39,517 bases of DNA, taken from DASVAL01 sp035649575. GTDB lineage: Bacteria; Planctomycetota; UBA1135; UBA2386. Positions 32,963 through 39,517 of the stretch are shown here, one piece after another. A model generated the notes under the pieces. That model saw nothing but the letters and a program-made list of their open reading frames with translations, was not told the origin of the DNA and searched no databases. The position numbers and the translations under genes were made by a program. Position 1 is the first letter of the stretch. Every line of letters starts with the position of its first letter. Where the stretch lies: assembly GCA_035649575.1 (NCBI GenBank), contig DASRJH010000134.1, positions 1 through 39,517 on the forward strand. Reading direction: 5' to 3'.

Positions 32963-33928
32963 ATGCCCTCCGAGCCGATGTCGCACCCCGATCGCGTGGC
33001 GGCGACGCTTGCCAACCTCGCCGACGCGCGCGCGACTCGCAACGGCATGCCGTTCGCTCCGCACGGCGCCGGCGCGGCAGACTGCCGCATCGACCTCAAG
33101 CTGCTGCAGTGGCGCGCGATCGCGGCGGCGCAACGCGCAGGACGCGCGAAGGCGCACCTGATGCCGTTCGACAGCAAGTTGCACCCCGAGCTGTGGGCGG
33201 GCACGGTCCAGGACGGCGTCGCGCGCGGCTTCGCGGCGGCGCTCGAAGAAGCGATTGCACTGGCCCCCGCGGAGCCGCCGCTCGTGCTGCCCGACGATCC
33301 GCTGCATTCGCGCGTGTTCGAGGGCAAGGATCTGCGCAAGAAGAAGGACCTGCTCGTCGCGAGCGGCGGGCCGCGCGTGCGCTTCTCGCGCAAGGAAGGG
33401 CTCCTGTTCGTCGATCGCGAGGGCGGGGTGCACTCGGCGAACTGCCTGCGCTTCGAGGCGCGGCGCGATCTCGGCACGCTCGATGGTTTCGCGGGCGACG
33501 AGGGCGAACGACCCCGCCTCCATTCCGCGCAGTTCCTGAAGCCGCGGCACTACGCGCAGGGCACCGGCGTAGCACGGCTCGAGCTCGCGGGCCGTCTGGG
33601 GCGCGGGCCGATCGGTTGGCCATGCGAGGTCGTGATCACGGGGCTCGAAGCCGAGCCGACGCTGCGCTTACTGGTGCGCATCGAGAACCGCCTGTCGGGC
33701 TGGCGGCTGCGCGCGCGCTTCCTCGGCATCGCTCCGGCCGCGATCGAGCACGAGTGCATGCCCGTGCGCGAAGTCGTGCAGCACAGCGGTGGCAGCTTCG
33801 TCGCGTACACGCTGGTGCGTGCCTGCGAGCGCCTGCTCGTCGACGGCAAGGCTGTCGCGGTGCGCGGTGCGGCCTGTCTCGGCGTCATCGAGCACCACTT
33901 CCGCCTCGGCAGCATCACCCCTTCTTGA
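32963..33928 (+). CDS. Protein of unknown function, beta-rich
   Basis: A 321-residue protein. MPSEPMSHPDRVAATLANLA is the likely start (a second ATG at 32978 is possible). The first part has DCRIDLKLLQWRAIAAAQRA and PFDSKLHPELWAGTVQDGVA. The second half holds HSRVFEGKDLRKKKDLLVA, VRFSRKEGLLFVDREGGVHS, LHSAQFLKPRHY and then a beta-sandwich-like part, LRLLVRIENRLSGWRLRARF, which faintly recalls C-terminal domains of GH38 mannosidases. I could not make a family assignment. There is no signal peptide. Its stop overlaps the convergent gene by 14 bp. Adjacent divergent transcription with the ATP-grasp gene suggests related function, as an inference only. Confidence 0.7.
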   Translation: MPSEPMSHPDRVAATLANLADARATRNGMPFAPHGAGAADCRIDLKLLQWRAIAAAQRAGRAKAHLMPFDSKLHPELWAGTVQDGVARGFAAALEEAIALAPAEPPLVLPDDPLHSRVFEGKDLRKKKDLLVASGGPRVRFSRKEGLLFVDREGGVHSANCLRFEARRDLGTLDGFAGDEGERPRLHSAQFLKPRHYAQGTGVARLELAGRLGRGPIGWPCEVVITGLEAEPTLRLLVRIENRLSGWRLRARFLGIAPAAIEHECMPVREVVQHSGGSFVAYTLVRACERLLVDGKAVAVRGAACLGVIEHHFRLGSITPS

Positions 33929-34403
33929 ACACGAACGACTGGGCGCGCGAGCCGTCGAGCTGGCTGATCGTCGCCGTGATGCCGTCCGCGGTCTTCTCGT
34001 AGCGGATGCGCTGCGGGTGGTCGTGTTCGGGGTTCTCGAACTCGACGAGTCCTGCTTCGTTCTTCGTCATCGTGAACACCGTGGGTTTGGCCCCGCCAGG
34101 CATCGCCACGTAGGCGATCGTGCCGCGCATCGCCGTGATGCGCAGGTGTTCGAAGAAGTGCGTCTTCGTCTCGTCGAACGTGTGCGACGAACCGAGCAGC
34201 GTCGTTCCCTGCAGCGGCCGCCAGTGTTCTTCGGTGGTCTTGCCGCCATTCTGCACCACCCATGTGCCGGAGATCCACGCGAGCTTCTGGAGCTCCGCCC
34301 GATCGACCTTCGGCTCGGCCGCGGGTGGGAGCTTGTGGGGTTCCTGTGGGACACCGGGGAGCAGCACGAGGCCGGCGAACAGAGCGAGCTGGAGCAGAGT
34401 CAT
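33915..34403 (-). CDS. Exported DUF6265-like protein
   Basis: A 162-residue protein. The ATG at 34403 is preceded by GGAG six bases upstream, a normal ribosome-binding site, whereas the earlier ATG at 34424 has none. The N-terminus MTLLQLALFAGLVLLPGVPQ is a signal peptide. The mature part reads LAWISGTWVVQNGGKTTEEH, GTTLLGSSHTFDETKTHFFE, YVAMPGGAKPTVFTMTKNEA, VEFENPEHDHPQRIRYEKTA and SQLDGS. These are the DUF6265 pattern (AWxxGTW, FENPEHDxPxRIxY), whose function is unknown. It may bind a hydrophobic ligand in a beta-barrel, as in related lipocalin-like proteins; this is inference. Convergent overlap with the previous gene is 14 bp. Confidence 0.85.
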   Translation of the reverse strand: MTLLQLALFAGLVLLPGVPQEPHKLPPAAEPKVDRAELQKLAWISGTWVVQNGGKTTEEHWRPLQGTTLLGSSHTFDETKTHFFEHLRITAMRGTIAYVAMPGGAKPTVFTMTKNEAGLVEFENPEHDHPQRIRYEKTADGITATISQLDGSRAQSFVFKKG

Positions 34404-34607
34404 GCGGTTCTCCGAGGACGTCATGAGAGGTGGGCGAGTAGACCACGCGTCGAACGCGCTGCAATGCGCGCGGTCGATCGAGGGCGATGTTCCCGGTGCA
34501 CGACACGCTGTGGGGCGTTCTCAACACACGTTGCGCGCGCTCGACAGGTGTCGGCGCGGAAGCTAGGTTGTCGGGCTCGTCCTCACCTCTCTCGCCCCTC
34601 GATCCGC

Positions 34608-35888
34608 TTGTACGAACTAGCCTGGTTCGTTGCTGGCGCTGCTGCCGCGTATGCCCTCGTGCGCCGGCCAGCCGTGCGCAAGCACGCGCAGCCGGCCAGG
34701 AGACTGGCAGCGCCCAAGCCGGCGCCCAAACCTGCGCCCAAACCTGCGCCCAAGCCACCGGCACCACCGCCGGCGCGCGCGCCACACCTGATCAACGCGC
34801 GACGCGTCGCGTTGACGCTCGCGGAGGATCTGGCCACGCTGGTCTCGGGCATCGAGGGCCGCGCGCACGCGCTGATCGAATCAGCACCGCAACGCGAACT
34901 GCTGCCGGCTGCCGCGGAAGGCTTGTGCACGGCGGTACAGCGGCTGCGCACGCTGCAACGCAAGCTCGTTGCATTCGGGCGGGCCCGAACCGCGGTGCCT
35001 GGATCGACCGAGGTCCGCGCGCTCGTTGCGGGTCTCACCGACGAACTGCTGCAGATGCAACTCGGACTCGAATTGAGCTGGGAGCCGCCGCAGGCATTGC
35101 CCCCGATCGCCGCCGATCCGGAGATCGTGCGCGATTCGCTGTTGTTCCTCTGCACGGCCCTGCTGCGGGCCGAACGCGGCGCCACGCATCTGACCATCGA
35201 AGCCGGACACGGATTCGCGGGTGACACCCAGAACATCCGCCTCCAAGTGACGCTCGAGTGGATCACGGAGACGGTCGCAGGTGAGGACAGCGGGCTGAAC
35301 GACGCCAACCTGACGCTCGATCTCGAGGCTGCCAACCACCTCATCGCGTGCCAGGGAGGCACCGTTGCGATCTCGCATCTGCCGGGGCGGTCGGTGCGTG
35401 CCATCGTGCACTGGCCTGCGGCGCTCGCGGCAACCACGCCGCCGGCGGACCGGGAACCGAGCTCGATCGCCGCGAGCCCGATCGCGCCGCCGGCACCGCA
35501 ACCGAAGGCCGTCGCCGAACAACGCGAGTTCCGCTACCGCGGCGCGCTCGTGCTCGAGGCCGATCCGGCGGTTCGCGAGATGGTCTCGGACGCGTTGAAG
35601 GCATCGGGCTATGCCGTGTTGGTCTGCTCCGATGGCGCCGCAGCGTGCGCCTTCCTGAAGAGGACGCCCAACCGCTTCGAGGTCATCATCCTCGACCACG
35701 AACACCGCCTCGACGGCGGGGACGCGCTCGGCGAGACGATCCGGACGCTGGTGCCCAACCTCAAGATCTGCGTGCTGGTCCCGGGCCCGACGCATCCGGC
35801 GACGACGAGGCCGCACCTGCACTGCATCGAGAAGCCTTTCGGCGTGCACGAACTGCGCAGGGCTCTCGCCTCCTTGCTCACGGGCTGA
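34608..35888 (+). CDS. Degenerate histidine kinase fused to a receiver domain
   Basis: A 426-residue signalling protein. No ATG or GTG precedes the first helix; TTG at 34608 opens YELAWFVAGAAAAYALVRR, a short membrane helix. A (PKPA)n linker follows. The next domain resembles hybrid kinase dimerisation segments, but at the phospho-accepting position TLAEDLATLVSGI has Glu73 where AHDFNN-type kinases have His. The ATPase-like region (DPEIVRDSLLFLCTALL ... ACQGGTVAISHLPGRSV) keeps the G2-like end but has no N-box Asn. The C-terminal receiver domain is intact: acidic pair E317/D319 (VLEADPAV), phospho-acceptor Asp363 (IILDHEH) and Lys409 (EKPFG). So the kinase is likely inactive but the receiver may be phosphorylated by another kinase. 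Function is unknown. Confidence 0.8.
   Translation: MYELAWFVAGAAAAYALVRRPAVRKHAQPARRLAAPKPAPKPAPKPAPKPPAPPPARAPHLINARRVALTLAEDLATLVSGIEGRAHALIESAPQRELLPAAAEGLCTAVQRLRTLQRKLVAFGRARTAVPGSTEVRALVAGLTDELLQMQLGLELSWEPPQALPPIAADPEIVRDSLLFLCTALLRAERGATHLTIEAGHGFAGDTQNIRLQVTLEWITETVAGEDSGLNDANLTLDLEAANHLIACQGGTVAISHLPGRSVRAIVHWPAALAATTPPADREPSSIAASPIAPPAPQPKAVAEQREFRYRGALVLEADPAVREMVSDALKASGYAVLVCSDGAAACAFLKRTPNRFEVIILDHEHRLDGGDALGETIRTLVPNLKICVLVPGPTHPATTRPHLHCIEKPFGVHELRRALASLLTG
34710..34757 (+). repeat. 12-bp coding tandem repeat encoding Pro-Ala-Pro-Lys
   Basis: Four near-identical 12-bp units (gcgcccaaRccN) at 34710-34757 encode the flexible linker between the membrane helix and the kinase-like domain. 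The repeat is likely to vary in copy number. Confidence 0.7.
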
Positions 35889-35918
35889 TAGCTTGCGCGG
35901 CCCTTCGAGGAACGAACC

Positions 35919-36641
35919 CTGGCTCGCAAGAACAACCGATTGCCGGATCAGTCCCGGCCGCTGCAATTCACCCGCTCCTACACGGACCAGCCCGGCTCCG
36001 TGCTCGCCGAGTGCGGCAAGACCAAGGTACTCTGCACGGTCAGCGTGCAGGATCAGGTGCCGCAGTGGATGTACAACCGCCACGCCGGTGGCTGGCTCAC
36101 GGCCGAGTACTCGATGCTGCCGGGCGCCGGCCAGCCGCGCAAACCGCGCGAGGGCCGCACGGGCCGCCCGCTCGACGGCCGTAGCTTCGAGATCCAGCGG
36201 CTCATCGGCCGCGCGCTGCGTTGCGCGATCGATCTCGGCGTGCTGCCGGAGGTGACGCTGTGGGTCGATTGCGACGTGCTCGCGGCTGATGGCGGCACGC
36301 GCACGACCGCGATCAACGGCGCGGTGGTGGCGATCTACGACGCGTTGCTCTGGATGGAGGAGCAGAAGCAGCTGCCGAAGTGGCCGCTGCGCGGCCTCGT
36401 GTCGGCCGTGTCCGTCGGCCTCGTCGCCGGCGCCCCGATGCTGGATCTCGACTACCAGGAGGACAGCGCTGCCGACGTCGACCTCAACGTCGTCTGCGCG
36501 AGCGACGGCCGCCTGATCGAGGTCCAGGGTGCTGCCGAGAAGAAGCCGTTCGGGCTGGACCAGTTCCAGGCGATGCTCGCGATGGCGCAGACTGCCTGCA
36601 CGAGCATCCGCGACCTGCAGTCGAAGACGCTGGGGCTGTGA
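35919..36641 (+). CDS. rph: RNase PH
   Basis: A 240-residue phosphate-dependent 3'-5' exoribonuclease that trims tRNA precursors. Family parts: RLPDQSRPLQFTRSY, GSVLAECGKTKVLCTVSVQD, NRHAGGWLTAEYSMLPGAGQ, GRSFEIQRLIGRALRCAIDL, ADGGTRTTAINGAVVAIYDA, DLDYQEDSAADVDLNVV and GRLIEVQGAAEKKPF. The phosphate-binding GTRT is present. No ATG or GTG precedes the N-terminal motif; a CTG at 35919 has GAGG about 8 bp upstream and gives the normal length. A TTG at 35940 would cut off ARKNNR. So translation probably starts at the CTG (inference). The stop overlaps the ATG of rdgB. Confidence 0.95.
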   Translation: MARKNNRLPDQSRPLQFTRSYTDQPGSVLAECGKTKVLCTVSVQDQVPQWMYNRHAGGWLTAEYSMLPGAGQPRKPREGRTGRPLDGRSFEIQRLIGRALRCAIDLGVLPEVTLWVDCDVLAADGGTRTTAINGAVVAIYDALLWMEEQKQLPKWPLRGLVSAVSVGLVAGAPMLDLDYQEDSAADVDLNVVCASDGRLIEVQGAAEKKPFGLDQFQAMLAMAQTACTSIRDLQSKTLGL

Positions 36642-37264
36642 TGGCCTCCCTGCGCGGACTCTGGATCGCATCGAACAACAGGAAGAAGCTCGCCGAGTTC
36701 AGGCGCCTGCTCGAGCCGCTCGGTCTCGACCTGCGCACGCCCGACCAGCTCGGACAACCGTTCGAACCGGTGGAAGACCAGCCCGACTTCCGCGGCAATG
36801 CGCGCAAGAAGGCGACGCTGCTGGCCTCCCTGGCCAAGGGTCTGGCACTCGCCGACGACAGCGGCCTCTGCGTCGACGTCCTCGGCGGTGCTCCTGGCGT
36901 GCTGTCGGCGCGCTACGGGGGACCGGGCCTGGACGACCGCGGGCGCCTGGAGCGATTGCTCTCGCAGATCGCAAGAGTGCCGGGCCCCCAGCGCACGGCC
37001 CACTTCACGTGCAGCCTGTGCCTCTGCAGCGCCGAGGGCCGCGTGCTCGCCATGATCGAAGAAAAGTGCCATGGATCGCTGCTCACCGCGCCGTCGGGCG
37101 AAGGCGGGTTCGGATACGACCCGATCTTCGTGCCGCGCGAATTCGCAGGCGATCCGAGCAAGACGTTCGCGCAGCTCGACGGGCCGACGAAAGACCGGCT
37201 CAGCCACCGCGGCAAGGCACTGCGCAAGCTCGCGCGCGATCTGCCCGCGCTGCTCGCGCGCTGA
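36641..37264 (+). CDS. rdgB: Non-canonical purine NTP pyrophosphatase (RdgB/HAM1 family)
   Basis: A 207-residue house-cleaning enzyme that converts ITP, dITP or XTP to the monophosphate. Motifs: IASNNRKKLAEFRRLL at the start, FRGNARKKATLL, ADDSGLCVDVLGGAPGVLSA, GGFGYDPIFVPREF and DRLSHRGKALRKL at the end. All catalytic and nucleotide-binding residues seem to be present. The ATG overlaps the rph stop by one base (TGATG), so the two are translationally coupled, a common rph-rdgB order. Confidence 0.96.
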   Translation: MASLRGLWIASNNRKKLAEFRRLLEPLGLDLRTPDQLGQPFEPVEDQPDFRGNARKKATLLASLAKGLALADDSGLCVDVLGGAPGVLSARYGGPGLDDRGRLERLLSQIARVPGPQRTAHFTCSLCLCSAEGRVLAMIEEKCHGSLLTAPSGEGGFGYDPIFVPREFAGDPSKTFAQLDGPTKDRLSHRGKALRKLARDLPALLAR

Positions 37265-37297
37265 GAAGCACGCCGTTCCGCAGCGACGGCGAGGACC

Positions 37298-39517
37298 TCA
37301 CGGCACCTCGGGCGCGGGCGCCGCGGGCGTTTTCATGCCCAGCAGACCGATGCCGTAGACCACGATCGAAAGGAGCAGCACGTTCGTGAAGCCGACCGAC
37401 ATGCTCATCACGATGCAGAAGATCGAGCCGAACACCGAGAAGAACGCGTTCACGGCCCAACCCCACGGCAAGAGGTGCGGGCACTGCGCTTCGACCACGC
37501 GCATGCCGGAAGGGAACGGCATGCCGAGCACGAGGCCGGTCGGAATCAGCAGCAGGACCACGACGAGCACGCGCAGTCCGAGCGGCTCGCCGAGCAGCAG
37601 CGGCAGCAGCACGTCGATGGCGACGAGGTCGAAGACTACGACCGCGACGATCGCGAGCAGGATCCAACGCAGATGCCGCCGCTCCACGGCCTTGATGCGC
37701 CCGGCCAGCAGCGAGCCCGTGCCCGCGGAGGCGAGCAGGCTCACGAGCACGACCGAAAGTGCATAGGTCGGGTGCCCGAGGAAGATCACGAGCTTCTGCA
37801 TCAGCGCGATCTCGATCAGCATGAAGCCGAGACCGAGCGCCGCGAAGTAACCGAAATAGCGCCACGCTCCCGGGGTCTCGAGACCGTCGTATGCAAGCTT
37901 GCGCAGCGGCAGCAGGATGAAGAGCCCGGCCAACAACATGATCTGCAGCAGCGATGCGGACAGCACCATGTGCCCGACCGGGAAGTCCGTGTGATACGCG
38001 AACAGGCTCGGGTCGTGCACGCGGCGCTGCCCGCCCCACAAGCTCGACCACCGGTAGTAGTTGAAGAAGAACGGCCGGTCGTCCGTCGCCGGCGAGATGT
38101 CGTAGTCGTACTCGGCGATGAAGCGAGCACGTTCGCCGTCGCTGCCGCGCAGCACGGTGCTGAAGTCCGCGATGGCCTGCCGGATGTAGTGCGCTTGCTG
38201 CAGGATGTCCTCGCGCATCGAGCCGAGGACCTCGAGCGCGCGCGGCGCGAGCCCGGCCATGAGCAAGGCCGGGGGCAACAGCGCCTCGGCGATCGCTTCG
38301 CCCTTGCCGACGCGCACGGCCGCCTGCATCAGCGCGAAGACCTGCTCGTTGTGGACCGCCGGTTCGGCCGCGAAGCCCGTGACCTTCGCCATCGCCGCGA
38401 CGAACCGCGGCCGCAGACTCGCGAAGTGCGTCACCTCGGGTTCGCCCGCGCCGGCCCGCATCGGGTCGAAGACGAGACCGACGAACCCCTGCCGGCACGC
38501 GAACTCGCGCAGCGCCGCGATCTCCACGGCCGTGAACGGTTGCTTCTTGACCATCGTCGACGCCCACACGAGCCCCTGGAACACGACGATGTGCGCTGCC
38601 GGATCGGGCACCGCGAGCTCGCGCAGCGCCGTGCACGCGATGTTGGCGAGGCGCAGCGTTTCGCGCGGCTTCGTCGGCGCACTCTCGATGAACCGCGAAT
38701 AGGTGACGATGCCGTCGTCGTTCAGGTGGTGATAGAAGTCCTGGACGGCCTCGGTCGTGTAGAGGTAGCTCTCCGAGAGCGTGTAGGCACCCGTGCTGAG
38801 CGCCGTGTAGGAGTCGACGCCGCTCATCTGGATGACGTCGTAGGTGTCGTCGTGCGAGCGCAGCCACGCGCGTCCCTCGCTGTTCACGAGCTCGATGCGA
38901 TCCGCGAGCGCGTGCGCGCCGGGCCGGAACAGCCCGCCCAGGTAGTCGTCGTACCGCTGCTTCACCATCTCGATCATCGCCGTGTTCAGCTCGACGGCGG
39001 TGACCTCGAGCGAGCCGTTCGCGAGCGCGGTCATCACGTCGACGCCGCCGCCGACGCCGATCACCATGACCTTCTGGTCAGCGCGGCCCGAGGCCCGGTG
39101 CACGACGTAGGCCGAGGCCGCCTGCGTGTCGTCGAGGAACGGGAACCGCGACAGGTCGGCCGCGTGCTTGAACAGCATCGTCGGAGCCGTGCCGTCCTGC
39201 CCGACGGCGCGCCCTTCGACCAGGCGTTGGTCGAGGAGGCCCATGTCGCCGCCGATCATCGGCGGAGCCTCGACGCTCGCGGCCACCTCGACCTCGGCCG
39301 TCGCGCTGTAGATCTTCGTGAGCTCGGGGCTCTGGTCGCCGAGCAGACCCTGCATGGCCACTTCGCGCAGCAGCGCCTCCGCGACGAGCGCCTCCTTGCC
39401 CGGCGCATACGGCACGCGCCAGTGGGCTGCAGCAATGCCGACAACCGGCGCACCGCCCGTGAACGCCAGGGCGACGATCAAAGCGAGCACGAGACCCGGC
39501 ACACTGAGCGCGAGGTA
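37298..39517 (-). CDS. Membrane protein with spermidine-synthase-like domain (N-terminus beyond window)
   Basis: At least 739 residues; the frame is open to the right edge, so the N-terminus is missing. After a membrane helix near the edge comes a soluble domain with a SAM-type fold: VMVIGVGGGVDVMTALANGS, VTAVELNTAMIEMVKQRYDD, and YDVIQMSGVDSYTALSTGAY. This is like spermidine synthases but without their substrate-binding DSTDP motif. ISPATDDRPFFFNYYRWSS is typical of this membrane-bound group. The C-terminal 220 residues have about six helices (LSASLLQIMLLAGLFILLPL, FGYFAALGLGFMLIEIALMQ, LVVVLLLIPTGLVLGMPFPS and others). Function is not known; polyamine synthesis is unproven. It converges on rdgB with a 33-bp gap. 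Confidence 0.88.
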   Translation of the reverse strand, partial: YLALSVPGLVLALIVALAFTGGAPVVGIAAAHWRVPYAPGKEALVAEALLREVAMQGLLGDQSPELTKIYSATAEVEVAASVEAPPMIGGDMGLLDQRLVEGRAVGQDGTAPTMLFKHAADLSRFPFLDDTQAASAYVVHRASGRADQKVMVIGVGGGVDVMTALANGSLEVTAVELNTAMIEMVKQRYDDYLGGLFRPGAHALADRIELVNSEGRAWLRSHDDTYDVIQMSGVDSYTALSTGAYTLSESYLYTTEAVQDFYHHLNDDGIVTYSRFIESAPTKPRETLRLANIACTALRELAVPDPAAHIVVFQGLVWASTMVKKQPFTAVEIAALREFACRQGFVGLVFDPMRAGAGEPEVTHFASLRPRFVAAMAKVTGFAAEPAVHNEQVFALMQAAVRVGKGEAIAEALLPPALLMAGLAPRALEVLGSMREDILQQAHYIRQAIADFSTVLRGSDGERARFIAEYDYDISPATDDRPFFFNYYRWSSLWGGQRRVHDPSLFAYHTDFPVGHMVLSASLLQIMLLAGLFILLPLRKLAYDGLETPGAWRYFGYFAALGLGFMLIEIALMQKLVIFLGHPTYALSVVLVSLLASAGTGSLLAGRIKAVERRHLRWILLAIVAVVVFDLVAIDVLLPLLLGEPLGLRVLVVVLLLIPTGLVLGMPFPSGMRVVEAQCPHLLPWGWAVNAFFSVFGSIFCIVMSMSVGFTNVLLLSIVVYGIGLLGMKTPAAPAPEVP

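Noticed and set aside
31399..33477. Minus-strand open frame of about 690 codons
   Set aside because: Shadow of the ATP-grasp gene and of the plus-strand gene at 32963; no motif.
37265..37297. Rho-independent terminator between rdgB and the spermidine-synthase-like gene
   Set aside because: No stable stem with a following T-run is present in either direction.

Overview
The window is high-GC bacterial chromosome, most likely from a planctomycete. Four things point there: a membrane-anchored Ser/Thr kinase with WD40 repeats divergent from an ECF sigma factor, a second ECF fused to a membrane segment and a long exported region, several signal-peptide proteins of unknown fold, and a SUMF1-type lipoprotein. 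This assignment is an inference from gene content; no rRNA or other taxonomic marker is present. I see no tRNA, rRNA, CRISPR array or intact insertion sequence.

Layout. 1-3.5 kb: a kinase-WD40 gene cut by the left edge and a divergent ECF sigma gene. 3.5-10.4 kb: secreted and surface proteins, namely a beta-propeller-like exported protein flanked by an 81-bp imperfect direct repeat, a tandem pair of paralogous exported proteins, and an 882-residue membrane-anchored protein with carboxypeptidase-regulatory-like modules. 10.4-11.8 kb: an RHH/PIN toxin-antitoxin module whose toxin is frameshifted, and a small ferredoxin. 11.8-15.5 kb: a 959-residue ECF sigma factor fused through one membrane helix to an exported multi-module region, then a secreted protein. 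15.5-21.6 kb: cobalamin-dependent methionine synthase, a ThrE-type exporter, and a dehydroquinate-synthase homologue that lacks most catalytic residues. 21.6-26.8 kb: a flagellar basal-body operon on the minus strand (fliF-fliG-motE-like-fliL-fliM-fliN) with an unusually short FliF. 27.0-30.1 kb: ergothioneine genes egtD-egtB and a SUMF1-like lipoprotein. 30.1-31.5 kb: two small unknown genes and a 560-bp non-coding stretch with a 26-bp-period tandem repeat and a bulged inverted repeat. 31.5-37.3 kb: an ATP-grasp ligase, a protein of unknown function, a DUF6265-like exported protein, a degenerate histidine kinase-receiver fusion, RNase PH and the RdgB/HAM1 nucleotide pyrophosphatase. 37.3 kb to the end: a membrane protein with a spermidine-synthase-like domain, cut by the right edge.

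How the genes fit together. Housekeeping units (metH, the flagellar operon, egtDB, rph-rdgB) alternate with signalling and surface genes. The most unusual item is the single-polypeptide sigma factor/membrane/exported-sensor fusion, which has its own convincing promoter and an 882-residue relative 1.4 kb upstream with the same exported modules but no sigma part. Other leads are the E-for-H, N-box-less kinase/receiver protein, the dehydroquinate-synthase-like pseudoenzyme, the short FliF, and the 26-bp repeat array.
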